Assembly: GCA_012031965.1 (NCBI GenBank)
Contig: JAAUSC010000053.1
Location: 1-36,572 of the forward strand
Source of the DNA: Scytonema sp. RU_4_4
Lineage (GTDB): Bacteria > Cyanobacteriota > Cyanobacteriia > Cyanobacteriales > Nostocaceae
DNA: 36,572 nt
Direction: 5' to 3'
Positions 24,210 to 33,494 of this stretch are shown here, piece after piece (within the stretch, counting starts at the first letter, position 1; each line of letters begins with the position of its first letter). The notes beneath the pieces are model-generated. The model saw only the letters and a list, made by a program, of their open reading frames with translations, was not told where the DNA came from and did not search any database. The position numbers and the translations under genes were made by a program.

Positions 24210-25307
24210 GTGATTGGTGTTGCTGTTGTTGGCACAGGATTTGGTCAGAAAGTTCATATTCCTGGATTTATAGCTCATGCTTACACAGAGATAGTTGCTG
24301 TGTATAACCAAGATTTCAATAAAGCCAAAGCCATCGCAGAATCCTATAATATTCCCTACGCCTGCAACACAATCGCAGATATCGTCTCTCTACAAGAAGT
24401 CCAAGCAGTGAGCATTTCCACACCGCCATTTTTGCATTATGAAATGGCAAGAGAAGTGTTGCAAGCTAGGAAACACGTATTAATAGAAAAACCCACAACT
24501 ATAAATGCAGCCGAAGCCAAAGAACTTTACCAGTTAGCACAAAAAGTTGGTGTGATTGCAACTGTAGACTTTGAATTTCGTTTCGTACCAGGATGGCAAT
24601 TCTTTTCTGAACTATTGTCAGAAGGCTATGTGGGTTCAAAGCGTTTCATCAGAATTGATTGGTTAGGTTCTTCTCGTTCGGATGCTACACGTCCTTGGAA
24701 CTGGTACTCTCGCAAAGACCAAGGAGGTGGTGCATTGGGATCTTTGGGGTCTCACACTTTCGATTATATTCATTGGCTCTTTGGTCCTGTACGTAAGTTA
24801 AACGCCCATTTCAGTACCGCCATTACCCAAAGACTAAATCCCAACACTGGAGAATTAAAACCTGTGGAAACGGATGACACCTGTATGCTCATGTTAGAGT
24901 TGGCAGATGGGACACCTTGTCAAGTTTCCATCAGTGCTGTGGTTCATGCATCTCGTACTCATTGGATAGAAGTTTACGGCGATCGCGGTACTTTAGTATT
25001 AGGAAGTGAAAATCAAAAAGATTACATACATGGGTTCCGTATTTGGTTTTCTCAACCAGGTAAACCACTGGCTGAAATAGAAATTCCCAATCGATTATTA
25101 TTTCCGAAAAATCACTCCGATGGTCGTATTTCTGCATTTCTTAGAGTGATAGACCAATGGGTGCAAGGAATTGAACGCAACAAAGAAGTTGTTCCATCGT
25201 TGCGAGAAGGGGTTTACTCTCAGTTATTGATGGATTTATCCCATAAATCTAATGACGCATCAAGCTGGATGGATGTACCAAGCTTGGAGGAATTTCTTGC
25301 TCATTAG
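24210..25307 (+). CDS. Gfo/Idh/MocA family oxidoreductase
   Basis: A 365-residue NAD(P)-dependent dehydrogenase-like protein. The Rossmann N-domain begins GVAVVGTGFGQKVHIPGF (Gly-rich loop at residues 8-12), followed by STPPFLHYEMAREVL and the signature EKPTT (93-97) with the catalytic Lys. The C-terminal beta-sheet domain carries GGGALGSLGSHTFDYIHWLF, which positions a likely active-site His, and ends with an EGVYSQLLMDLSHKS-type helix. Such enzymes act on sugars, inositols or biliverdin-like substrates; a sugar role would fit the nearby glycan cluster but is only inference. The start is GTG with AAGGA 12 bp upstream. A clear terminator follows at 25418. Confidence 0.92.
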   Translation: MIGVAVVGTGFGQKVHIPGFIAHAYTEIVAVYNQDFNKAKAIAESYNIPYACNTIADIVSLQEVQAVSISTPPFLHYEMAREVLQARKHVLIEKPTTINAAEAKELYQLAQKVGVIATVDFEFRFVPGWQFFSELLSEGYVGSKRFIRIDWLGSSRSDATRPWNWYSRKDQGGGALGSLGSHTFDYIHWLFGPVRKLNAHFSTAITQRLNPNTGELKPVETDDTCMLMLELADGTPCQVSISAVVHASRTHWIEVYGDRGTLVLGSENQKDYIHGFRIWFSQPGKPLAEIEIPNRLLFPKNHSDGRISAFLRVIDQWVQGIERNKEVVPSLREGVYSQLLMDLSHKSNDASSWMDVPSLEEFLAH

Positions 25308-25417
25308 CAAGATGTATCCCGCATCACAAATTTCAGCTTTATATCTTTTGGATGGCGTGCGAGGTTTTGTTTCCAGACACAATATAAGCGTCACAGGAAA
25401 CCTGTTTTGGCACTGTA

Positions 25418-25443
25418 AACCCCGAGCAAATCGGGGTTTTTGT
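25418..25443 (+). terminator. Rho-independent terminator after the oxidoreductase gene
   Basis: AACCCCGA (25418-25425) and TCGGGGTT (25431-25438) form a perfect 8-bp GC-rich stem with a 5-nt loop (GCAAA), followed by TTT (25439-25441). It lies 110 bp past the stop of the oxidoreductase gene and is the best terminator in the window. Confidence 0.85.
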
Positions 25444-25908
25444 AATTGACTCTTTATCACCAAGAAAGAACTCAGAACGGGCTACGCCCCGCTGCGCGCT
25501 CCAGAACTCGTGAAGTCAGAATATTAAACGCGCTTTCCCTTGATAAATTAAGAGTTCTGGCTCTAAGTATTGGTGACGAGGTCTTCCACGTAGAAAAATA
25601 AGCCAGCCCTATTACTACGCGTACTCGTCTTGGAACACTAATCAACAAAACAAGGGAAGCTCCCAAGGGGAGCCGCTGCGCTAAGGCTTATTTTTCAGGG
25701 GACAAATGCGTCAGAAGCCCCCGGATTTATCCGTGGAGAAAAAGAAAGTTTTTCTTCTTAAAATCCCCCGGATTCTATCCGTGGGGATATTCTGTAACTA
25801 TCGTTCTGTGTTCTGCGTTCTTCTTTATCTTGACTTTTGACAATGTTTACAGCATAATACGCAACTTAGACGTGTTTTAGCTTATTTTTATTTCAAATAA
25901 AATATATT
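25444..25908. repeat. Repeat-rich spacer with five inverted repeats
   Basis: Successive palindromes fill this gene-free stretch: CCAGAACTC/GAGTTCTGG (25501-25509, 25552-25560); GAAAAATAAGCC/GGCTTATTTTTC (25593-25604, 25685-25696), whose interior includes a CGCTGCGCTA motif (25674-25683); CCCCCGGAT/ATCCGTGGAG (25718-25738); and ATCCCCCGGAT/ATCCGTGGGGAT (25763-25788). The last two are near copies in tandem. The left part also holds an imperfect GGGC/GCCC hairpin at about 25479-25490. No transposase gene remains. Confidence 0.72.
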
Positions 25909-26465
25909 GTGAGACTGACTAAACAGGCGCTTCTTTGGTTTTGTACAGCTACCCTCATTTTTGGTTTGATAGGCTGTGATCGAATTTTTCCCTCCGGTGA
26001 CTTAGTTCAACGAGTCAGTGATGGTGATACTCTCGCGGTGAAAGACGCTAAGGGGGACAAATTCAATGTACGATTTGCATGTGTGGATGCACCAGAAATC
26101 CCTCACTCTAAGAAGGAAAGGCAAAGTAAAAGTTCTCGGACTCGCAATCAATTTGATTGGGGTGCAAAGGCGCAAGAACGAGTACAGCAACTCGTGAAAC
26201 AAGGAGCGATCGCGTCAAACTAAATATCACCGATAGTGATAGGTATGGGCGCAAAGTGGCTGAAATCCGTTTGCGCGATGGAACTTTTATCCAAGAAGTA
26301 TTAGTCCGAGAGGGGTTAGCACTTGTTTACCGTCCATATTTAAACAAGTGTCCCAGTAAAGATATCATTGAACAAGCTGAAACTCTGGCGAAAAACGGTC
26401 ACAGAGGAGTCTGGAGTGATTCTAAGTTTGTGAAGCCTTGGGAGTACAGGAGCTTGTACAAGTAA
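25909..26465 (+). pseudogene. Staphylococcal-nuclease-like lipoprotein, frameshifted
   Basis: A thermonuclease (SNase) homologue, which cleaves DNA or RNA outside the cytoplasm. The first frame starts at GTG 25909 with a lipoprotein signal (LIFGLIGC, Cys23) and carries QRVSDGDTLAV and VRFACVDAPEIPHS, matching the OB-fold's Ca-binding Asp and the catalytic R-x-(I/A)-x-x-(I/V)-D-(A/T)-P-E motif. It ends at 26223. The family sequence resumes in the next frame as DRVKLNITDSDRYGRKVAEI, then VREGLALVY, ending at 26465. Restoring one G near 26206 (GGAGCGATC to GGAGGCGATC) gives LVKQGGDRVKL and about 185 residues, normal for the family. The break falls on a GCGATCGC octamer. Confidence 0.85.
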
Positions 26466-26544
26466 AATATATGTAAAGCATGGGATAGTAGGCACAATTG
26501 ATTTTGCAATTGGATGTTTCCGTCTTCGTCAAAGCAATGTGATT

Positions 26545-27339
26545 ATGTCACCCTACCTAGCGACGATTTATATCTACCCAATAAAATCTCTTGACGGGAT
26601 TGATGTCAATCAAGCAACAATTCTTGAGAGTGGCGCACTTCAGCATGACCGAGAGTTTGCCTTGTTTAATGAGCAAGGTCATTTTGTCAATGGAAAACGC
26701 ACTGCTAAGGTTCATTTACTGCGATCAACATTTGATGCTAGGTTCAAAACAATCTCCCTACACATTCAGGAAACAGACCAAAAAGCTATTTTTCACGTTG
26801 ATGATGAGCAAACTTCTTTAGAAGCCTGGTTGAGTGATTACTTTGGCTTTCCAGTTAAATTTGTGCAGAATACGATAACTGGCTTTCCAGACGACACCAA
26901 TGCCAAAGGACCCACCGTGATTAGCACAGGTACAATAGCAGAAGTCGCTTCCTGGTTTCCTGATGTAAGTGTTGATGAAATGCGACTCCGTTTGCGAGCG
27001 AATATAGAGATTGGTGGAGTTCCACCGTTTTGGGAAGATCAGTTATTTGCTGAAGCTGATCAGTGTGTTCAGTTTCAAGTAGGGGAGATTCTGTTTGAAG
27101 GGATAAATCCTTGTCAGCGTTGCGTTGTTCCCTCACGCGATTCTCAAACAGGAAAGGTAACAACTCATTTTCAAAAAACATTTGTGGCTAAGCGCAGGGA
27201 GTCTCTACCACCTTGGACAACGCCAACCCGTTTCAATCATTTCTACAGGTTAAGCGTGAACACAAATATACCTGCATCAGAAGCCGGAAAAATTTTAAAC
27301 CAAGGAGATGAGGTCAAAATTCTGGGACTCGTAACTTAG
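26545..27339 (+). CDS. MOSC domain protein with N-terminal beta-barrel (YcbX/mARC-like)
   Basis: A 264-residue protein. The MOSC_N beta-barrel occupies residues 1-115 (ATIYIYPIKSLDGIDV, HDREFALFNEQGHFVNGKR). The MOSC domain follows, with FGFPVKFVQ, VDEMRLRLRANIEIGG and the molybdenum-cofactor-binding Cys motif NPCQRCVVPSRD (Cys near residues 189 and 192). Family members transfer or bind Moco-bound sulfur and, in the YcbX/mARC group, reduce N-hydroxylated compounds. There is no C-terminal ferredoxin domain here, so an external electron donor would be needed. The ATG at 26545 is preferred over GTG at 26539; both lack a strong ribosome site. It begins 79 bp after the nuclease gene in the same direction. 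Confidence 0.9.
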   Translation: MSPYLATIYIYPIKSLDGIDVNQATILESGALQHDREFALFNEQGHFVNGKRTAKVHLLRSTFDARFKTISLHIQETDQKAIFHVDDEQTSLEAWLSDYFGFPVKFVQNTITGFPDDTNAKGPTVISTGTIAEVASWFPDVSVDEMRLRLRANIEIGGVPPFWEDQLFAEADQCVQFQVGEILFEGINPCQRCVVPSRDSQTGKVTTHFQKTFVAKRRESLPPWTTPTRFNHFYRLSVNTNIPASEAGKILNQGDEVKILGLVT

Positions 27340-27442
27340 ACAGTTCCTATGCAAGTTATTAACCAAATGTACTCACGGCATGACAAAATCGAGAGATTGA
27401 CAAACTTAACAAACTTAGTATGTGTGAAGTAGAGGTTACGGT

Positions 27443-28090
27443 GTGAGTACATTCCTATCTAGTGTAGCTGTCTTACTCTCAACTTTGGCTTTATTATGCA
27501 GTGGCTATACGGCTTACCAAGTTTTCACCCTACAACAGACGCTGAACGTTGCTAACGCTGGTAATACTACCGCCACGACTTCTACCCAAAAAACTTCTGA
27601 TGTAGAAACCAGTACGACTCCTAACATCACGCCTGATCCAGTGGAAACGCCTGCATCTTCATCTCCAACCACACCAGCACAATCACCAGTCGCCACAGGT
27701 GCTGCTATTAAACCTGGTCAATTTGTGCAACCTTCCTTTGGTAAGAAAGCAGAGGTGGAGTTACTATCGGTAAAACGGATTAAAGATCCAGAAACCGGAA
27801 ACCGTGATGTGGTGAATGTGCAGATGCGTATCCGTCGCCTTGCTACGGATGGAATTGATTCTACTGAATCTGTAAGAATCTACAACACAACAGCACGTAA
27901 TCCAGATACAAGCGAAACCTATAAAGGAGTTGACGTAAAGCGCTCAACGGGTAGTGTTAATCTATTTGATTTGCGTCCCAAAGCTTCGGCTGATGCTTAT
28001 GTTTGGTTAAGGATTCCTGAGGGTGTTAACAGCATAGATATCTTTCTACCAGATACAGCGGCGTTTAAAAATGTGCCAGTTTCTAATTAG
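27443..28090 (+). CDS. Membrane-anchored hypothetical protein with Thr/Pro/Ser linker
   Basis: A 215-residue protein of unknown function. Residues 1-25 form one hydrophobic segment (FLSSVAVLLSTLALLCSGYT), a signal anchor or uncleaved signal. Residues 35-90 are a low-complexity Thr/Ser/Pro/Ala linker. The rest is a beta-rich domain (KAEVELLSVKRIKDPETGNR, VVNVQMRIRRLA, SVNLFDLRPKASADAYVWLR) that resembles Ig-like DUF4352-type domains, although I cannot assign it firmly. The layout suggests a domain held outside the membrane by a flexible stalk. The start is GTG at 27443. It lies 103 bp after the MOSC gene and converges on the RND permease gene. Confidence 0.7.
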   Translation: MSTFLSSVAVLLSTLALLCSGYTAYQVFTLQQTLNVANAGNTTATTSTQKTSDVETSTTPNITPDPVETPASSSPTTPAQSPVATGAAIKPGQFVQPSFGKKAEVELLSVKRIKDPETGNRDVVNVQMRIRRLATDGIDSTESVRIYNTTARNPDTSETYKGVDVKRSTGSVNLFDLRPKASADAYVWLRIPEGVNSIDIFLPDTAAFKNVPVSN

Positions 28091-28101
28091 TCCTGAGTCT
28101 T

Positions 28102-28124
28102 GTAGACGCCCAGAGGGCGTCTAC
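28102..28124. repeat. Hairpin between convergent genes
   Basis: GTAGACGCCC (28102-28111) and GGGCGTCTAC (28115-28124) form a perfect 10-bp stem with a 3-nt AGA loop, 11 bp after the anchored-protein stop and 42 bp before the RND permease stop. No T-tract follows on either strand, so it is not a typical intrinsic terminator, but a strong hairpin there can protect or end transcripts. Confidence 0.6.
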
Positions 28125-28166
28125 CCGCAGTCTTCGCAAGTGGCGTTACTACAGCCTGGGGATGAG

Positions 28167-31100
28167 TTAACGATGGCTTTCAGTAGGAACTCTACCATCT
28201 TCAACAGGCTGTAGCTGTGGAGGTTTAGGTCGTCGCGTCAGGCGATCGCGAATCTTTCCAATCACGATATATAGAATTGGTACAATAAACAGAGTTAAAA
28301 AAGTAGAGACAAGCGTTCCGCCAACAATCGCTGTACCGAGAGACTTTCTACTCGCTGCGCCTGCTCCTTCGGGAAATAACAATGGCCAAACACCCAAAAT
28401 AAAAGAAAATGTTGTCATCAGAATTGGTCGCAAGCGTTGTTCAGATGCTTCTATTGCTGCTTTAGTAACTGAAAGCCCCTGATCACGTAGTTGGTTGGCA
28501 AACTCCACAATCAAAATCGCATTCTTACTTGCCAAACCAATCAGCATCACTAGACCGACTTGGCAGTATATATCATTGGATAGACCCCGCAGCAACTGCG
28601 CTGATAGCGCTCCCAAGATAGCTAAGGGGACTGAAAACATAATAATCAAGGGGTCAATGTAATTCTCATACTGAGCAGCCAATACTAAGAACACGAAGAC
28701 AAGTCCCAAAGCAAAAATGAGCGGTGCTTGACCACCAGATTCTTGCTCTTCAACTGAGAGTCCCGACCATTCGTAACCATAACCTGCTGGTAAGACCTCC
28801 TTTGCAGCTTGCTCCATTGCTTGAATGGCTTGTCCGGAACTGTAACCTGGAGCTGCTGAACCGTTGATTTCAATTGACCGGAACAAGTTGTAGTGGTTAA
28901 TTGTTTGCGCCCCGGTAGTTGGGATAATTTTCACCAAGTTACTCAGGGGAATCATTTGATTGTTGGCTTGATCATTGGCGGTAGAACGGACATACAAACG
29001 ACTAATATCCTCAGGATTAGAACGAAACTGAGAGTCTGCTTGGACATAGACTCGGTAAGTCCGCTGGAGGTAGTTAAAATCGTTGACGTACTGCGAACCT
29101 AAATAACTCTGTAGAGTATTAAAGATATCATCTACATCAACTTGCAGCGCCTTGGCTTTATTGCGGTCTACTTCTATCAAAAGCTGCGGCGTATTCGCAG
29201 CAAAAGTACTAAATACAGGTTTTTGCAATTCTGGTGGCTGATTTGCACGCTCAAGTAATTGATCCATGACTTGTAGTAGAGTATCCAAGCCACCAGTACC
29301 TCTTCTATCTTGTAGCTGAAATTGGAAACCACCAAAACTGCCTAAACCTCTAATTGATGGCGGATTCACTGGCAAGATTTTTGCGTCTGTAATAGCCGAC
29401 AGCTTCGTCTGCAATTTGTTGATGATTGCTTGTGCTGATTGATCTGGCTCATGACGCTGTTCCCAAGGCTTGAGGGGGGTGAAAATCACACCATTGTTAA
29501 CAGTGCTACCACTAAAACCAAAGCCACCTACGGCGAAAGTACCCACAACTTCAGGTAATTTGAGTATTTCTTCTTCTACCTGACGCATGACTTTGCTGGT
29601 GTAATTGAGCGAGACACCTTCTGGACCTTGGATAATGGTGATGAAATAGCCTTGGTCTTCTTCGGGGAGAAATGCAGCGGGAACACGGATGTAAAGCCAA
29701 CCTGTCAGCCCTAGAGAGAGGATGAACAACAGCACAACGATCGCCTTAATACGATTTAAAAAGATAAGCGATCGCTTGTACTTTCTACGTGTCCAATCAA
29801 TGAGGTTATTAAACCTTGTAAATGCCCAACCGAGCACACCACGGGGTCTTTGCCCACGACGTACTAGTATGGCTGATAAAGAAGGAGTTAAAGTAATAGC
29901 AAGAAAGGTTGAAATTGCCATTGAGAAGGCAATTGTCAACGCAAATTGGCGATAAATCTGCCCTGTAGAGCCTGGGAAGAAAGCAACGGGGACAAACACA
30001 GCCATCATCACCAGAGAAGTCGCAATAACTGCCCCAAAAAGTTCGTGCATTGCTGAAGAAGCAGCCTGACGCGGTGACATTTCTTCCGTCTCGATCAGGC
30101 GAGAAATGTCCTCAACGACAATGATTGCATCATCGACCACCAACCCAGTTGCCAAAGTCAGACCAAACAAGGTCAGGGTGTTGATGGAAAACCCAAAAAC
30201 TTTAATAAAGGCAAAAGTCCCAATTAATGTCAGAGGAATGACAACTACGGGAATGAGGGTGGTGCGCCAGTCCTGCAAGAAGATAAAAATGACTATGATG
30301 ACGAGGACAAGTGCCTCAAACAGCGTCTTAACGACTTCCGCAAGGGATGCTTCCACAAATGACGTAGTATCAAACGCTACTTGATATTTCATCCCTGGTG
30401 GAAAATCTTGTGCAAGTTGCACCATTTCGGCTTTCACTGCCTTAGCAACGTCTAAAGCATTACTTCCGGGAATGGGAAATATCCCAATACCAACACCTTC
30501 CTTACCTCTAAACCGCAGGAAGGTGTTATAGTTTTCTGCTCCCAGTTCCGCCCGACCCACATCTTTCAGCTTTACGAGATTGCCATTCTCATCTGTTTTG
30601 ATCACCATTTCCGCAAATTCGGATGGTTCCGTAAGTCTGCTGAGTGCTCTTATGTCTATTTGATACGATTGTTGCTCTGGAGCAGGCTGTTGACCAATTT
30701 GCCCAGCACCCACCTGTATGTTTTGTTCTTCGAGAGCATCAACCACATCTTGGGGGGTGAGGTTGCGACTAGCAAGACGATTAGGGTCAAGCCAAAGACG
30801 CATAGCATAGCGGCGTTCACCAAAAATCCGCGCTTCACTCACACCGTTGATTCTTTGTAGAGCATCTACTAAGTAGAGGTCAGCGTAGTTGCTTAAAAAT
30901 ACGTTGTCAAACTCGTTGTTATCACTGTAAAGACCCATTGCTAACAGGATGTCGTTACTTTGCTTACTAACAGTGACCCCAGTTCGCTGTACTGGTTCTG
31001 GTAACTGTGGTTCAGCTAGCGACACTCGATTTTGCACATCGACTGCTGCAATATCTTTATTGCGTCCTGCATCAAATGTGACAGTAATTGTACTGGCACC

Positions 31101-31358
31101 AGTACTACTACTACTTGAGGTCATGTACTTCATGCCCTCAACCCCATTAATTTCTCTTTCCAAAAGAGTTGTAACGGTATTTTCTACAACTTCAGAACTC
31201 GCACCAACGTAGTTTGCAGAAACGTTAATTTGAACTGGGCTGATGTCTGGATACTGCGCCGTAGGTAATGTAGGGATGCTAATTGCCCCTACAAGCAAAA
31301 TGATAATAGCGCACACACTGGTAAAGACAGGTCGCTTAATGAAGAAGTCAACAAACAT
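28167..31358 (-). CDS. RND efflux transporter permease (AcrB/HAE1-like)
   Basis: A 1063-residue inner-membrane proton/drug antiporter of the hydrophobe/amphiphile efflux family. It has twelve helices in the usual pattern: one N-terminal helix (FVDFFIKRPVFTSVCAIIIL), a large periplasmic loop, helices 2-6, one helix, a second loop and helices 8-12. The proton-relay residues are visible as the Asp pair in GLVVDDAIIVVEDI (about residue 409) and the Lys in GLASKNAILIVEF (about 943). Length is that of AcrB. It lies 87 bp downstream of the adaptor gene and would form a tripartite pump with it and an outer-membrane TolC-like protein, which is not encoded here. The substrate cannot be read from sequence. 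Confidence 0.96.
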   Translation of the reverse strand: MFVDFFIKRPVFTSVCAIIILLVGAISIPTLPTAQYPDISPVQINVSANYVGASSEVVENTVTTLLEREINGVEGMKYMTSSSSSTGASTITVTFDAGRNKDIAAVDVQNRVSLAEPQLPEPVQRTGVTVSKQSNDILLAMGLYSDNNEFDNVFLSNYADLYLVDALQRINGVSEARIFGERRYAMRLWLDPNRLASRNLTPQDVVDALEEQNIQVGAGQIGQQPAPEQQSYQIDIRALSRLTEPSEFAEMVIKTDENGNLVKLKDVGRAELGAENYNTFLRFRGKEGVGIGIFPIPGSNALDVAKAVKAEMVQLAQDFPPGMKYQVAFDTTSFVEASLAEVVKTLFEALVLVIIVIFIFLQDWRTTLIPVVVIPLTLIGTFAFIKVFGFSINTLTLFGLTLATGLVVDDAIIVVEDISRLIETEEMSPRQAASSAMHELFGAVIATSLVMMAVFVPVAFFPGSTGQIYRQFALTIAFSMAISTFLAITLTPSLSAILVRRGQRPRGVLGWAFTRFNNLIDWTRRKYKRSLIFLNRIKAIVVLLFILSLGLTGWLYIRVPAAFLPEEDQGYFITIIQGPEGVSLNYTSKVMRQVEEEILKLPEVVGTFAVGGFGFSGSTVNNGVIFTPLKPWEQRHEPDQSAQAIINKLQTKLSAITDAKILPVNPPSIRGLGSFGGFQFQLQDRRGTGGLDTLLQVMDQLLERANQPPELQKPVFSTFAANTPQLLIEVDRNKAKALQVDVDDIFNTLQSYLGSQYVNDFNYLQRTYRVYVQADSQFRSNPEDISRLYVRSTANDQANNQMIPLSNLVKIIPTTGAQTINHYNLFRSIEINGSAAPGYSSGQAIQAMEQAAKEVLPAGYGYEWSGLSVEEQESGGQAPLIFALGLVFVFLVLAAQYENYIDPLIIMFSVPLAILGALSAQLLRGLSNDIYCQVGLVMLIGLASKNAILIVEFANQLRDQGLSVTKAAIEASEQRLRPILMTTFSFILGVWPLLFPEGAGAASRKSLGTAIVGGTLVSTFLTLFIVPILYIVIGKIRDRLTRRPKPPQLQPVEDGRVPTESHR

Positions 31359-31445
31359 AAGTCATAGAGTAATTGGGAAGTAGGGGAATCGGGAGTAGAG
31401 GAGGTGGAGGAGTCGTCAATTCATTGTCCCCTTGTCACCTTGTCC

Positions 31446-32786
31446 CTATGGCTGAGATTCAAAAATAATTGGAGCGCCCTCCTTCAGATTGAGTAACCCC
31501 GAGACAATAATTTTGTCTCCTGGTTGTAATCCTTCAAGAACTTGATAGTTGTTACCTGTAATGTTGCCTAGCTTCACGCGTTTCTGCCGAGCTTCCAGTT
31601 GGGATGCTCCTTGTTGATCTTCTTGAGGAGATTTTGATGGTGCTAGAGTTGGCGTATAAACAAAAGTTTCTCCCGCCACACGAGCGACTGCTGTTGCTGG
31701 GATTAATACTCCTGGGCGCTGACTCCAGATCACTCTTGCGCGAGCATACTGATCTGCTCGCAGTTGATTTTTTGAGTTATCAAAGAGCGACTTAACAAGT
31801 ACAGACTGAGTGTTCTTACTAGTGCTAGGAGCTATAAAAGAGACTCGGCTCATTCCTAGAACCTTACCTTGTGTATCTTTAACCTCCACTAATGTTCCTT
31901 TACGCAGTTGAGAACCTCGTTCAATGGGCACGAAAATATTTAACTCTAAAGGTTGGTTTTGAGTAATGGTAACTAATTGTGTAGACGTATTGACAAAATC
32001 ACCGATTTTGATTGGTATGTTCCCAACTGTGCCACCAAAAGGAGCTGTAATTTTGTAGTACTGAAGCTGGACTTGTCGTTCTTTAATATTAGCTTGTGCT
32101 TGTTTTAAGGATTTTTCAGCTTGGCTGATGGTAGCTTGCTGTGCTCTAATCTGAGCTTCTACTTCACGAACAGCTGCTTGTGATGTTGCTAGCCTATTGG
32201 CATACTGTTCACTAGTTTGCCGAGAGACCGCTCCTTGAGAAGCAAGACTAGTATACCTTTCGTACTCCTGCTGGTTCAATTTTAAATCAGCTAGTTTAGA
32301 CAATCGTTCAGCTTCGAGAGACCTTAGAGTAGCGCGGACGTTTTCCAGTTGTGACTGAGCAACCTCAGCAGCAGCGTTTACACTACTAACGGATGCTTGT
32401 TGCTCTCTAGCGTCTACTTGGATAATGGGAGTTCCCGCAGCCACTATATCTCCGTATTTGACAAATATTTGGGCGACTTGACCCTGAACTCTCGGCTGAA
32501 GAGTCACTGAACGACGTGATTCTAAGCGAGCAAGATACTCCTGGCTATCCTCAATAGTACCAGTTTGTACTGTAGATATCTTGACTCTTGCTGCTGCTTG
32601 AGCGTTAGCAGTTGCGGGTGCTTTACTTTGAGAAGCCAGCCAACGCCAAAGTGCCAAACCTCCACCTGTTAGTAGCACTAAGGCTAACAATAGCCAAAGC
32701 CACCTTCGCTGTATGCGGGGTGGCTTTGTTGATTGGTTCTCTTGATGATTGTCTTCAAGATGAGTTTGAGGCTCAGGAGATTTCAT
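31446..32786 (-). CDS. RND efflux periplasmic adaptor (membrane fusion protein)
   Basis: A 446-residue HlyD/AcrA-type adaptor. A cytoplasmic start leads into one membrane helix (about 30-50, LWLLLALVLLTGGGLALWRW). A lipoyl half-domain follows (VTLQPRVQGQVAQIFVKYGD), then a long alpha-hairpin coiled coil (about residues 125-235, Gln/Ala/Glu-rich, e.g. SQLENVRATLRSLEAERLSK), the second lipoyl half (YKITAPFGGTVGNIPIKIGD) and beta-barrel and membrane-proximal domains ending in YQVLEGLQPGDKIIVSGLLN. It links the permease at 28167-31358 to an outer-membrane channel. First gene of the operon. No regulator gene is adjacent, and I see no clear operator. Confidence 0.95.
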   Translation of the reverse strand: MKSPEPQTHLEDNHQENQSTKPPRIQRRWLWLLLALVLLTGGGLALWRWLASQSKAPATANAQAAARVKISTVQTGTIEDSQEYLARLESRRSVTLQPRVQGQVAQIFVKYGDIVAAGTPIIQVDAREQQASVSSVNAAAEVAQSQLENVRATLRSLEAERLSKLADLKLNQQEYERYTSLASQGAVSRQTSEQYANRLATSQAAVREVEAQIRAQQATISQAEKSLKQAQANIKERQVQLQYYKITAPFGGTVGNIPIKIGDFVNTSTQLVTITQNQPLELNIFVPIERGSQLRKGTLVEVKDTQGKVLGMSRVSFIAPSTSKNTQSVLVKSLFDNSKNQLRADQYARARVIWSQRPGVLIPATAVARVAGETFVYTPTLAPSKSPQEDQQGASQLEARQKRVKLGNITGNNYQVLEGLQPGDKIIVSGLLNLKEGAPIIFESQP

Positions 32787-33494
32787 GACTTGCAGGGCAT
32801 TTAAGAAGAAAGAAACTGGATATTAATAAAAACTGGAGCCGTTATCATGGATAAATTGCTTAGTTAGCATAAGGCTCTTACTTGAATCACTTAGTATTCT
32901 ACTCAAATATACTTCTTCCGTTGAGTTATCTAATCTATCTAAAGGAGAATGATACAAACAAGCTTACATATAAATTTTCCATTTAGTCTTTTCAATTCTT
33001 GCTAAAAATGTTCTAATCTTGCTTTTTTGACAAAAATAGGGTTAGATAACGACTGCTAAGCATTCAGGAGCGCGAACTGCAAGGAAGTTTCTTTTTTTTA
33101 TAGATGCGCAACCGCATACTGTAAGGATGGCGAGTATCCGTTGAGTCACTGTGTTTCAGTAACTCATTGTGGATGTCCTTCAAGCTTCTTCCTGACCAAA
33201 ACTAGGGGTGTGGGGTGTAAGGGTCTAGGGGGAGAGAAGAATGCGTTTTTTGTACACGGAGCCTAGTCCTGAAAAATTGGCAACCCCAACCCCTACCTGA
33301 CAGGACAGAGCACTCAGTTCATGGTTTCATATCCGAGAATTGATTCCACAGGGCAAGAGCTTTTTCTTTGTACAGTTTTCTGAATTTATCCGTGGTGCTC
33401 GACGTGGCAAAAGTCGTCAAACCTCTTTTCAGGAATATCAAATCAATGTGATGTAGGAATAGACAACAGATGTATTTTAAAGGCTCAAAAATCA
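32787..33494. other. Intergenic spacer without a recognisable gene
   Basis: About 700 bp between the divergent efflux operon and the second PGBD gene. I see AT-rich promoter-like sequence, a T-rich run near 33092-33098 and no strong hairpin, tRNA or repeat. A 60-codon minus-strand frame at 33319-33501 has no ribosome site and overlaps the PGBD start, so it is not accepted. Confidence 0.5.
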
